This document shows positions 26,722 through 34,586 of a stretch of DNA of 64,000 nt, in pieces (position 1 is the stretch's first letter; every line of letters starts with the position of its first letter). Source of the stretch: Delftia acidovorans (GTDB lineage: Bacteria; Pseudomonadota; Gammaproteobacteria; Burkholderiales; Burkholderiaceae_C); assembly GCA_031286585.1 (NCBI GenBank), contig JAITUC010000005.1, forward strand, positions 1-64,000. The letters are read 5' to 3'. Below the pieces are notes generated by a model. The model searched no databases and was not told the origin of the DNA. It saw nothing but the letters and a program-made list of their open reading frames with translations. A program made the translations under genes and the position numbers.

Positions 26722-27711
26722 ATGAAGACGATGAAGAAGCACGGCATGGCCTGGGCCCTGCTGCTGGCAATGGCCTGCACGGGCCAGGCCCAGCCGGCAC
26801 AGGATGCCGGCAGCTACCCCAGCCGACCCGTCACGCTGATCGTGCCCACGGCCGCCGCAGGCGGCACGGACACCATCGCGCGGGTGTTTGCGGAAGGCCT
26901 GACACGGTTGCTCAAGCAGCCCTTCGTGGTGGACAACCGGTCCGGGGCCAACGGCCTGGTCGGCGTCGAGCAGGCCGCGCGCAGTGCACCGGACGGCTAC
27001 CGGCTGCTGTTCACCTACACGGCGTCGATGGCCGTGAACCCCAGCCTCTACCGCAAGGTTCCGTATGACCCGGTCAAGGATTTCGCCCCCATTGCGCAGA
27101 TAGGGCGCGCCGGCAATCTGCTGCTGGTCTCGCGCGAGCTGCCCGTGCACACGCTCAAGGAGTTCGTGGCCTATGCACGCGCACGGCCCGGCCAGCTCAG
27201 CTACTGCTCCTGGGGGCAGGGCTCGGGGGGGCACCTGACCATGGAGTTCCTGCTCAAGCAGGCCGGCCTGCAGATGCAGCATGTGCCCTACAAGGGCAGC
27301 AGCCCCTGCGTGCAGGGGCTGCTGGGCGGGCAGGTCCAGGCCGCGTTTGCGGACACCTCGTCCACGGTGGAGCTGGTGCGTGCGGGCCGCGTGCGCGCCA
27401 TCGCCCACAGCGGCGACAAGCGCATTCCCAGCCAGCCGGACCTGCCCAGCCTGACCGAGGCGGGCTACCCGTTCCACAACTATTCCTGGTACGGCGTCTT
27501 CGCTCCCGCCAGGACGCCGCAGCCCGTCGTGGACAGGCTCAACGCCGCCATCAACCAGTTGATGCAGGACCCGGCCACGGCCGGCAAGCTGGCCGAGCTC
27601 AACCTGACCGACCTGCCCCGGACCACGCCCACGCAGTTCGCCGACACGCTGCGCCAGGACCTGGCGGACTGGGGGCGGCTGGTGCGCGAGGTGGGCGTGC
27701 AGCTGGACTGA
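26722..27711 (+). CDS. Bug-family periplasmic solute-binding receptor 4
   Basis: A 329-residue TctC-like receptor with a Sec signal (MAWALLLAMACTGQAQ). Blocks: VTLIVPTAAAGGTDTIARVFAEGL, VVDNRSGANGLVGVEQA, HVPYKGSSPCVQGLLGGQVQAAFADTSS. The start follows AAGGAGACAAGTGC. Two cysteines (about 154 and 192) are unusual for the family and could form a disulfide. It closes the operon; the next gene converges 25 bases away. Likely ligand is the operon's substrate or product. Confidence 0.9.
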   Translation: MKTMKKHGMAWALLLAMACTGQAQPAQDAGSYPSRPVTLIVPTAAAGGTDTIARVFAEGLTRLLKQPFVVDNRSGANGLVGVEQAARSAPDGYRLLFTYTASMAVNPSLYRKVPYDPVKDFAPIAQIGRAGNLLLVSRELPVHTLKEFVAYARARPGQLSYCSWGQGSGGHLTMEFLLKQAGLQMQHVPYKGSSPCVQGLLGGQVQAAFADTSSTVELVRAGRVRAIAHSGDKRIPSQPDLPSLTEAGYPFHNYSWYGVFAPARTPQPVVDRLNAAINQLMQDPATAGKLAELNLTDLPRTTPTQFADTLRQDLADWGRLVREVGVQLD

Positions 27712-27736
27712 GGTGCAGGCCCTCGGCGGGCCCGGC

Positions 27737-28774
27737 TCACTCGGCGACGATGCCCGTCTTGCGCACCACCTCGCCAAAGCGCTTGAGGCGGTCGGACATC
27801 ATGGCCTTGAAGGCGGCGGGGCTCATTTCCTCGGGCGGGGTCACGCCCCGGCCCTGCAGGCTGGCCACCATGGCCGGCGCCGTGGCGGCCTGGCGCACGG
27901 CCTTGAAGAGGGTCTGCACCACGGGCGCGGGCGTGCCGGCCGGCGCGGCCAGGCCGGTCCAGGAGCTCATGTTCAGCTGCGGGTAGCCGACCTCGGCCAG
28001 CGTGGGCACCTCGGGAATTTGCGCCACGCGCTGCTCGGAGGCCACGGCCAGGGCGCGCACCTTGCCCGCCTGGATATGGGGCAGCATGGAGATGAGGTTG
28101 TCGAAGAACACCTGCACCTCGCCCGCCAGCACCGAAGTGACCAGCAGCGTGCCGCCCCGGTAGGGAACATGGGTGATGTCCAGGCCCGCATCGGCCTTGA
28201 ACATCTCCATGTTGAGCTGGCCCATGCTGCCCGTGCCGCCGCTGCCGTAGTTGAGCTGGCCAGGGTGCTTTTTGGCATAGGCGATGAATTCCGCAAAGCT
28301 GCGGATGGGCAGGCTCGCGGGCACGGCCAGCACATTGGGCAGGCGGCCCAGGATGGCGATGTTCTCGAAATCCTTGATGGGGTCGTAGCCCACCTTGGGC
28401 TGGGTCAGAGGATTGGCCAGGTGGCTGCTTTGCGATGACACGACCAGGGTGTAGCCATCGGGCCTGGCGCGCGCCACGGCCAGCGCGGCCACCGAGCCGC
28501 CCGCGCCGGGCCGGTTCTCCACCACGATGGGCACGCCCAGGATGCGTGCCATGGGCTCGGCATACTGGCGCGCCATGGCGTCCACCGAGCCGCCGGCCGG
28601 AAACGGCACGATGAAGCTGATCTGGCGCGTGGGGTAGCCGGCGGCCTTGCCTTCGGCGGCCAGCGCCGCCAGCGGCGCCAGCGGCGCCAGCACACCCAGC
28701 CCCAGTCCCGCGCCGAGCACGCGGCGGCGGGAAGGGTGGCTGGCAACCTGGCGGGCGATAGGGTTCATGCTCAT
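27737..28774 (-). CDS. Bug-family receptor 5 (tandem duplicate, downstream copy)
   Basis: A 345-residue TctC-like protein with a twin-arginine-like leader (SRRRVLGAGLGLGVLAPLAPLAA). Its pocket region HVPYRGGTLLVTSVLAGEVQVFFDNL and C-terminal SSWTGLAAPAGTPAPVVQTLF closely match the next gene upstream. DNA identity is highest in a patch at about 28346-28455 (near-identical to 29449-29558). AAGGAGGAGAC precedes the ATG AGC ATG start. It lies 65 bases from its duplicate on the same strand, so it is cotranscribed. Confidence 0.9.
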   Translation of the reverse strand: MSMNPIARQVASHPSRRRVLGAGLGLGVLAPLAPLAALAAEGKAAGYPTRQISFIVPFPAGGSVDAMARQYAEPMARILGVPIVVENRPGAGGSVAALAVARARPDGYTLVVSSQSSHLANPLTQPKVGYDPIKDFENIAILGRLPNVLAVPASLPIRSFAEFIAYAKKHPGQLNYGSGGTGSMGQLNMEMFKADAGLDITHVPYRGGTLLVTSVLAGEVQVFFDNLISMLPHIQAGKVRALAVASEQRVAQIPEVPTLAEVGYPQLNMSSWTGLAAPAGTPAPVVQTLFKAVRQAATAPAMVASLQGRGVTPPEEMSPAAFKAMMSDRLKRFGEVVRKTGIVAE

Positions 28775-28839
28775 GTCTCCTCCTTGTAGAAATACGCCGG
28801 CTGCGCCCGGCCATCCGGGGTGCCCTGGGGGCGCCCTGC

Positions 28840-29847
28840 TTACTCGGCCACGATATGGGCCTTGCGCACCACCTCGCCGAAGAGCTTCAGGCGCTCGGCC
28901 ATCATCTTCTCGAAGGCGGCGGGGCTCATCTCCTCGGGCGCGACCACGCCGCGCTCCTTGAGGCTGGCCACCATGGCCGGCGCCGTGGCCGCCTGGCGGA
29001 TGGCCTTGTACAGCGTCTGGACGATGGCGTCGGGCGTGCCCGCAGGCGCGGCAATGCCGGTCCAGGAACTCATGTTGAGCTGGGGATAGCCGACCTCGGC
29101 CATGGTGGGCACATCGGGCAGCATGGGCAGGCGCTGCTCCGAGGCCACGACCAGGGCGCGCACCTTGCCCGACTGCACGTGGGGCAGCATGAAGACCAGG
29201 TTGTCGAGGATGAACTGCACCTCGTTGCCGATGGCCGCCGTGACCAGCGGCGAGCCGCCACGGTAGGGGATGTGCGTGGCGAAGATGCCCGTGGCGGCCT
29301 TGAGCATTTCCACATTGAGCTGGCCCATGCTGCCGATGCCGGCGCTGCCGTAGTTGACCTGGCCGGGGCGCTTTTTCACGTACTCGATGAACTCCTGGAA
29401 GTTCTTCACGGGCAGGCTGGAATGCACCATCAGCGCATTGGGCTGGCGGCCCAGGATGGCGATGTTCTCGAAATCCTTGATGGGGTCGTAGCCCACCTTG
29501 GGCTGGGTCAGCGGATTGGCCAGGTGGCTGCTCTGCGAGGACACGACCAGGGTGTAGCCGTCCGGCTTGGCGCGCGACACGTACTGCGTGGCCACCGAGC
29601 CGCCCGCGCCGGGCCGGTTCTCCACCACGATGGGCGCGCCCAGGATGCGCGACAGGGGCTCGGCGTACTGGCGGCCCATGATGTCCACCGAACCGCCGGG
29701 CGGAAACGGCACGACCAGCGTGATCGGGCGCGAGGGGTACTTGTCATCGGCGCGTGCGGCCAGCGGCGCCAGCGCGGACAGGCCCGCCAGGCCGAGGCCT
29801 GCGCCCAGCAGTTTGCGGCGTGTGGGGAGGGATGCGTTCATGCTCAT
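28840..29847 (-). CDS. Bug-family receptor 6 (tandem duplicate, upstream copy)
   Basis: A 335-residue TctC-like receptor. Leader: TRRKLLGAGLGLAGLSALAPLAARA, again twin-arginine-like. Blocks: LVVPFPPGGSVDIMGRQYAEPLSRIL, VVENRPGAGGSVATQYVSRAKPDGYTLV, HIPYRGGSPLVTAAIGNEVQFILDNL. The start may be the ATG at 29847 or 29841. It is the paralogue of the following gene, with most differences in the leader and in the residues after the pocket loop. It is separated from the M20 peptidase by copy B of the dispersed repeat, which may split the transcript. Confidence 0.9.
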   Translation of the reverse strand: MSMNASLPTRRKLLGAGLGLAGLSALAPLAARADDKYPSRPITLVVPFPPGGSVDIMGRQYAEPLSRILGAPIVVENRPGAGGSVATQYVSRAKPDGYTLVVSSQSSHLANPLTQPKVGYDPIKDFENIAILGRQPNALMVHSSLPVKNFQEFIEYVKKRPGQVNYGSAGIGSMGQLNVEMLKAATGIFATHIPYRGGSPLVTAAIGNEVQFILDNLVFMLPHVQSGKVRALVVASEQRLPMLPDVPTMAEVGYPQLNMSSWTGIAAPAGTPDAIVQTLYKAIRQAATAPAMVASLKERGVVAPEEMSPAAFEKMMAERLKLFGEVVRKAHIVAE

Positions 29848-29916
29848 CTTTCCAAAGTTGTCAGTTCTATATGGCGTACGCACCATCCGCGGCCTCGGAA
29901 ACTGTCGCAGCCCAAC

Positions 29917-30028
29917 TCAGGGGCACCGAGGAAGGGCCGCCCCGCACCGAGGGTGCCGTTCCCCTCCCTTGCGAAGCAAGTAGAGAGGCGCCGTGCAACG
30001 GGGGGAAGCCGCGCAGCGGCTCAGGGGG
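29917..30028 (-). repeat. Dispersed palindromic intergenic repeat, copy B
   Basis: About 112 bases between the M20 peptidase stop and the Bug receptor 6 start, in inverted orientation to copy A at 11406-11503. Read on the minus strand it starts CCCCCTGAGCCGCTG, contains CTTCGCAAGGGAGGGG and ends CCTCGGTGCCCCTG, the same order of blocks as copy A, with an extra segment of about 14 bases near the first third. Both copies are strictly intergenic. Confidence 0.75.
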
Positions 30029-30038
30029 TGCTTCATAT

Positions 30039-31208
30039 TCAGGGGTGATCAAAGATCGCGAGGGCAACAGCCTGCGCACGCGGCACGAAGGTGGCCAGCT
30101 CGCAGTACTCGCGCTCGGTATGGGGATGGCCGCCCACGGGGCCGGTGGCGCACAGCGTGGGCACGCCCACCGAGGCCGTGAGGCCGCTGTCGGCTGCACC
30201 GCCCGTGAACTCGCCCTGCACGTCAAAGCCCAGCGACTGCGCGCCGCGCCGGTACAGCTGCAGCAGCGCATCGGGCGTGGGCGCCATGGGCAGGGTGCGG
30301 CGCACGGCGGTGACGCGGCCCTGGGTGCGGGGCACGGATTCTTCCTCCACGATGGCGCGGATGCGCTCCAGCAGCGCATCGGGATCGGTCTGGGCCGTGT
30401 AGCGCACATCGAGCTCGGCCTTGGCGTGGGGCGCCACCATGTTCGGCACGATGCCGCCCTGCAGCACGCCCACATTGGTGGTCGTGCCCGTGGCAGGATC
30501 GGTCAGCGCATGCAGGGCCAGCAGCTTGCGCGCCATGGCCTCCAGCGCGCTGGCGCCGGCCGCGTGGTTGATGCCTGCGTGCGCGGCCACGCCCTGCACC
30601 TCGAACTCCACGGCCATGGAGCCCTTGCGGCTGGTCACCAGGTTGCCGCTGACGCGGCCGGGCTCGGCATTGAAGACGGCGCGCGCACCGCGCACCGTGT
30701 CCATGATGATCTGGCGCGTGGCGGGCGAGCCGATTTCCTCGTCGCACGAGAAGAACAGCTTGAGCGGCGCGCCCAGGCCTCCGCAGCGCGCAAAGGCCTC
30801 GGCCACGAAGACGTTGAGCACCAGGCCCGACTTCATGTCGGCCACGCCGGGACCGTAGGCCCGGCCGTCTTCCACGCGGAAGGGGCGGCGTGCCACGGTG
30901 CCCGCCGGAAAGACGGTGTCCATGTGGCCCATCAGGTAGATGGGGGCGCCCTCACTGGGTCCGGACACGTCGGCATGCAGCAGCACGCCATAGCCGGGCA
31001 CGTCCTCGAAGCGCACAGCCACGCCGGCCGCCTCCAGCCGCTCGCGCAGCGCCTGGGCCACGGCCAGGATGCCGGCTTCATCGCGGCTGCCGCTGTCGAT
31101 ATCGACAATCCTGTGCAACAGGTCTTGCATGGCCTGCTGCTGGCCGCCCAGCCAGTCCAGCAGTCTTGCGCGCTGCTGTACGCGGCTTTGTTCGAGGGTA
31201 TCGTGCAT
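30039..31208 (-). CDS. M20-family metallopeptidase (glutamate carboxypeptidase-like)
   Basis: A 389-residue di-zinc amidohydrolase. Ligands: His95 and Asp97 in YLMGHMDTVFP, Asp124 in GVADMKSG, catalytic Glu157/158 in SCDEEIGSP, and a last histidine in PVGGHPHTEREYCE. The dimerisation domain covers about residues 185-300 (VAAHAGINHAAGASALEAMARKL). It resembles carboxypeptidase G2, which removes C-terminal glutamate from folates or peptides. A GGAG site precedes the ATG. It diverges from the RpiR regulator 77 bases away. The Bug receptors downstream may capture its substrate or product (inference). Confidence 0.92.
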   Translation of the reverse strand: MHDTLEQSRVQQRARLLDWLGGQQQAMQDLLHRIVDIDSGSRDEAGILAVAQALRERLEAAGVAVRFEDVPGYGVLLHADVSGPSEGAPIYLMGHMDTVFPAGTVARRPFRVEDGRAYGPGVADMKSGLVLNVFVAEAFARCGGLGAPLKLFFSCDEEIGSPATRQIIMDTVRGARAVFNAEPGRVSGNLVTSRKGSMAVEFEVQGVAAHAGINHAAGASALEAMARKLLALHALTDPATGTTTNVGVLQGGIVPNMVAPHAKAELDVRYTAQTDPDALLERIRAIVEEESVPRTQGRVTAVRRTLPMAPTPDALLQLYRRGAQSLGFDVQGEFTGGAADSGLTASVGVPTLCATGPVGGHPHTEREYCELATFVPRAQAVALAIFDHP

Positions 31209-31255
31209 GGTGGAATCTCCAGAGTGCATGCAGTGTTGCACGCGACCCCTTATTT

Positions 31256-31271
31256 TGCAACATGCGTTGCA
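31256..31271. promoter_or_regulatory. Candidate RpiR operator
   Basis: TGCAAC-ATGC-GTTGCA, a perfect inverted repeat in the 77-base divergent gap between the M20 peptidase and the RpiR gene. A further GTTGCA half-site is at 31235-31240 and TGCATGCA at 31225-31232. Position suggests control of both genes. Confidence 0.5.
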
Positions 31272-31285
31272 TATACAAGAAAAAT

Positions 31286-32230
31286 ATGAAATCACCATTG
31301 CAAAAAGAGACACTGCTGCTCCCGCAGCGCCTGGCGCAGCAGGGCGCGGACCTGACGGCCAGCGAGCTGACGCTGGCCCAGACCCTGGGCAGCAACTACC
31401 CGCATGCGCTGCTGGAATCGGCCACGGCGCTGGCCGCGCGCACAGGCACCAGCGCATCGACCGTGGTGCGCCTGTTCGCCAAGCTCGGCTATGCCAGCTA
31501 TGCAGAGGCCCAGCGCGAGGCGCGCGGCGAGGTGACGGCGCTGCTGCAGACGGCCGCCCAGCGCGCGCCCGTGCTGCTGGGCGCCCAGCGCAGCCTGGGT
31601 GAATGTGTGGAAGACGCGCTGCTGCACGACCAGCACAACATCCAGGCCACGCGCGAGGGCCTGGACATGGCGGCCTTCGAGGCCATGGCCCGCCAGCTCG
31701 CGCAGGACAAGGGCCGCGTGTTCGTGCTGGCCCAGCTCAACAGCTCGCCGGTGGCCTCCTGGCTGGCCCTGCACCTGAACATGTGCCGCCCCGGCGTGCA
31801 GGAGCTGGACGCCGGAGCCATCGCGCCGGCCGACCAGCTGCTGTGGATCGGCCCCACCGACACGCTGCTGGCCTTCAGCGTCAGCCAGTACTCGCGCGGC
31901 ACCTACGAGGTGGCGCAACGTTTTGCGGAAGCGGGTGCCAAGGTGCTGGCGCTCACCGACAGCCCCACGGCCCCGCTGGCCACCGTGGCCCACCACTGGC
32001 TGCAGGTGCGCACGGCCAATGCCTCGCCCTTTCACTCCTACACGGCGGCCTTCTACCTGTGCAATGCCCTGGTCTCGGCCGTGGCCCAGCTGCGCCACAA
32101 GGATGTGTCCGAGGCCCTGGCCCGGCGCGATGGCCTGTGGCGGGAGTTCAACCACCAGCTGATCAGGACGGCCGAACCGCGTGCCGCCGCACGGCGCGGC
32201 CCCGGCCGCTCCAGAGCGGCAAAAGACTAA
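31286..32230 (+). CDS. RpiR-family regulator (HTH plus SIS domain)
   Basis: A 314-residue regulator. An N-terminal HTH_6 domain (residues about 5-80: ELTLAQTLGSNYPHALLESATALAARTGTSASTVVRLFAKLGYASYAEAQREAR) is followed by a SIS sugar-phosphate-binding fold (residues about 125-270; FVLAQLNSSPVASWLALHLN, LLAFSVSQYSRGTYEVAQRFAEAGAKVLALTDSPTAPLA). RpiR proteins often sense phosphosugars, but in this family many control amino-acid or peptide use. Divergent from the M20 peptidase, which it probably controls. The start is the ATG at 31286; an ATG 24 bases upstream is possible, neither with a strong ribosome site. Confidence 0.9.
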   Translation: MKSPLQKETLLLPQRLAQQGADLTASELTLAQTLGSNYPHALLESATALAARTGTSASTVVRLFAKLGYASYAEAQREARGEVTALLQTAAQRAPVLLGAQRSLGECVEDALLHDQHNIQATREGLDMAAFEAMARQLAQDKGRVFVLAQLNSSPVASWLALHLNMCRPGVQELDAGAIAPADQLLWIGPTDTLLAFSVSQYSRGTYEVAQRFAEAGAKVLALTDSPTAPLATVAHHWLQVRTANASPFHSYTAAFYLCNALVSAVAQLRHKDVSEALARRDGLWREFNHQLIRTAEPRAAARRGPGRSRAAKD

Positions 32231-32253
32231 GGGCGCCGAAGCGCCCTTGTCTT
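32223..32253. terminator. Bidirectional terminator between rpiR-type gene and gltL
   Basis: AAGGGCGC-CGAA-GCGCCCTT (32229-32248) extended by AAGAC/GTCTT, with TCTTTTG following on the minus strand. It separates the converging RpiR and gltL genes and can serve both. Confidence 0.7.
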
Positions 32254-32285
32254 GAGATGGCCTGCTGCCTGCCGGCAGCAGCCGA

Positions 32286-33023
32286 TCAGTGCTGCAGGAT
32301 CTTGTTGAGGAATTCCTTGGTCCGGGGCTGGCGCGCTTCGGGGTTGCCGAAGAATTCGTCCTTGGAGCAGTCCTCCAGGATCTTGCCGCCCACGTCCATG
32401 AAGATCACGCGGCTGGCCACCTTGCGTGCGAAGCCCATTTCGTGGGTCACGCACATCATGGTCATGCCTTCGTTGGCCAGGCCGACCATCACATCCAGCA
32501 CTTCACCGACCATTTCGGGGTCCAGCGCGGAGGTGGGTTCATCGAACAGCATCACGATGGGGTCCATGGACAGCGCGCGCGCAATGGCCACGCGCTGCTG
32601 CTGGCCGCCCGACAGCTGGCCCGGGAACTTGTCCTTGTGCGCCGTCAGGCCCACGCGGTCCAGCATCTTGAGGCCGCGCTTCTTGGCGTCGTCCGGGCTG
32701 CGGCCCAGCACCTTGACCTGGGCGATGGTCAGGTTCTCGGTCACCGACAGGTGGGGGAACAGCTCGAAGTGCTGGAACACCATGCCCACGCGGCTGCGCA
32801 GCTGGGGCAGGTTGGTCTTGGGATCATGCACGGCCACGCCGTCCACGAAGATCTCGCCCTTCTGGAAGGGCTCCAGCGCGTTGATGGTCTTGATCAGCGT
32901 GGACTTGCCAGAGCCCGAAGGGCCGCAGACCACCACGACCTCACCCTTCTGGATGTTGGTGGAGCAGTCGGTCAGCACCTGGAAGCTGCCGTACCACTTG
33001 GAAACGTTCTTGAGTTCAATCAT
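32286..33023 (-). CDS. gltL: Glutamate/aspartate ABC transporter ATP-binding subunit
   Basis: A 245-residue polar amino-acid ABC ATPase. Walker [10 protein letters not shown] at 34-42, Q-loop [15 protein letters not shown], signature LSGGQQQR, Walker [12 protein letters not shown], and the H-loop in MCVTHEM. It powers import through GltJ and GltK. It ends the gltIJKL operon, with a terminator hairpin at 32223-32253. The gap to gltK is 25 bases. Confidence 0.95.
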   Translation of the reverse strand: MIELKNVSKWYGSFQVLTDCSTNIQKGEVVVVCGPSGSGKSTLIKTINALEPFQKGEIFVDGVAVHDPKTNLPQLRSRVGMVFQHFELFPHLSVTENLTIAQVKVLGRSPDDAKKRGLKMLDRVGLTAHKDKFPGQLSGGQQQRVAIARALSMDPIVMLFDEPTSALDPEMVGEVLDVMVGLANEGMTMMCVTHEMGFARKVASRVIFMDVGGKILEDCSKDEFFGNPEARQPRTKEFLNKILQH

Positions 33024-33048
33024 TGCAATTCCTCAATGGGGTGCTGGC

Positions 33049-33720
33049 TCATCGAATGATGGCAATTTTCTTGTGCAGGCGCTTGACTGCCCACGAGAGC
33101 GAGTAGCACAGCACGAAGTAGGTCACGCCAGCGGCCAGATAGGATTCGATGGGACGGCCATAGTTCTTGCCCGCCACTTCGAAGCCCTTGAGCATGTCGT
33201 AGGCACCGATGGCATAGACCAGCGAGGTGTCCTGGAACAGGATGATGGTCTGCGTGAGCAGCACCGGCAGCATGTTGCGGAATGCCTGGGGCAGGACCAC
33301 GAGGCGCATGTTCTGGCCGTAGGTCATGCCCATGGCCTGGCCCGCGGAGACCTGGCCGCGCGGGATGGACTGGATGCCCGCGCGCATGATCTCGCTGAAG
33401 TAGGCCGCCTCGAAGGCGATGAAGGTGATGATGGCCGAGACCTCGGCGCCGATGGGCCGCCCGATGATCAGCGGCATCAGCAGGAAGAACCACAGGATCA
33501 CCATCACCAGCGGCACGGAGCGCATGCCGTTGACGTAGAGCGTCGCGGGAACGTCCAGCCACTTCTTGCCGGACAGCCGCATCAGCGCCAGCAGCGTGCC
33601 GAAGAGCACGCCGCCGATGGTGGCGATGACGGTCAGCGTCAGGCTGAAGTACAGGCCCTTCAGCACGAAGTTGGTGAACAGGTCCCAGGTGAAGAACGAC
33701 CAGTCGATTTGCAGATTCAT
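33049..33720 (-). CDS. gltK: Glutamate/aspartate ABC transporter permease
   Basis: A 223-residue permease with about five membrane helices and the His/Glu/Gln permease loop (FIAFEAAYFSEIMRAGIQSIPRGQVSAGQAMGM) that contacts the ATPase. It starts MNLQIDWSFFTWDLFTNFVLKG. One base separates it from the gltJ stop, so translation is coupled. It pairs with GltJ as a heterodimer. Confidence 0.94.
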   Translation of the reverse strand: MNLQIDWSFFTWDLFTNFVLKGLYFSLTLTVIATIGGVLFGTLLALMRLSGKKWLDVPATLYVNGMRSVPLVMVILWFFLLMPLIIGRPIGAEVSAIITFIAFEAAYFSEIMRAGIQSIPRGQVSAGQAMGMTYGQNMRLVVLPQAFRNMLPVLLTQTIILFQDTSLVYAIGAYDMLKGFEVAGKNYGRPIESYLAAGVTYFVLCYSLSWAVKRLHKKIAIIR

Positions 33721-33721
33721 G

Positions 33722-34474
33722 TCAGTGTCCTCCGCCGCTGGCAGCGATCAGGCCCGGGACGCGCGCACGCTTCTCGATGAAGGCCATGATGCGGTTGATG
33801 GCGAAGGCGGAGATCACGTACAGGCCGGTGACGGCCAGATAGATCTCGATGCCGCGCGAAGTCTCTTCCTGCGCCTGCATGGCGAACATGGTCAGCTCGG
33901 CCACGGACACGGCGAAGGCCACGGACGAGTTCTTGAACACGTTCATGGTCTCGCTGGTCAGCGGCGGGATGATGATGCGGAACGCCATGGGCAGCAGCAC
34001 GTAGCGGTAGTACTGGAACGTGGTGAAACCCATTGCCATGCCCGCATAGCGCTGGCCGCGCGGCAGCGCCTGGATGCCCGAACGCACCTGCTCGGCGATA
34101 CGCGCCGAGGTGAAGAAACCCAGCGCCAGCACCACGAGCACGAAGCCCGGCAGCGACTTCAGCGCCGGAAAGATGGACGGAACCACGTGGTACCACATGA
34201 AGATGTGGACCAGCAGCGGAATATTGCGAAACAGCTCCACCCAGGCATTGCCCAGCCGCACGATCCACGGCCGGCCCTCCAAAGTGCGCAGCGTGCCGAT
34301 CAGCGATCCGACGACCAGTGCGATCGCCAGCGACAGCAGCGACACGGAAATGGTCCAGCCCCAGGCCGACAGCATCCAGTCCAGGTAGGTGATGTCGCCG
34401 TTCTTGCCGAAGCAGCTTTGACCGACCTCTTGGGTAATGGTGTCCTGGCAGAACACCTGCCAATCCCAACTCAT
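33722..34474 (-). CDS. gltJ: Glutamate/aspartate ABC transporter permease
   Basis: A 250-residue permease. It starts MSWDWQVFCQDTITQEVGQSCFGKNGD, with the periplasmic N-terminal extension typical of GltJ, then about five membrane helices and the ATPase-contact loop FFTSARIAEQVRSGIQALPRGQRYAGMAMGF. It forms a heterodimer with GltK. A strong terminator-like hairpin at 34535-34571 separates it from gltI, so permease genes are expected to be less expressed than the binding protein. Confidence 0.94.
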   Translation of the reverse strand: MSWDWQVFCQDTITQEVGQSCFGKNGDITYLDWMLSAWGWTISVSLLSLAIALVVGSLIGTLRTLEGRPWIVRLGNAWVELFRNIPLLVHIFMWYHVVPSIFPALKSLPGFVLVVLALGFFTSARIAEQVRSGIQALPRGQRYAGMAMGFTTFQYYRYVLLPMAFRIIIPPLTSETMNVFKNSSVAFAVSVAELTMFAMQAQEETSRGIEIYLAVTGLYVISAFAINRIMAFIEKRARVPGLIAASGGGH

Positions 34475-34534
34475 AGGAGCACCCCTTCATTCAAAACACG
34501 AAATGCGCGCCGTCAGGAAAAACGGCGCTGCAAC

Positions 34535-34571
34535 AAAAAACGCCCCTTCCAACCGCATGGCAGAAGGGGCG
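34535..34571 (-). terminator. Intra-operon terminator/attenuator between gltI and gltJ
   Basis: Stem CGCCCCTTC / GAAGGGGCG (34541-34549 and 34563-34571) with a 13-base loop and a run of six T on the minus strand. It can end most gltI transcripts and let a fraction read through to gltJKL, giving an excess of binding protein. Confidence 0.8.
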
Positions 34572-34586
34572 GCATTCAGCTGGTGC

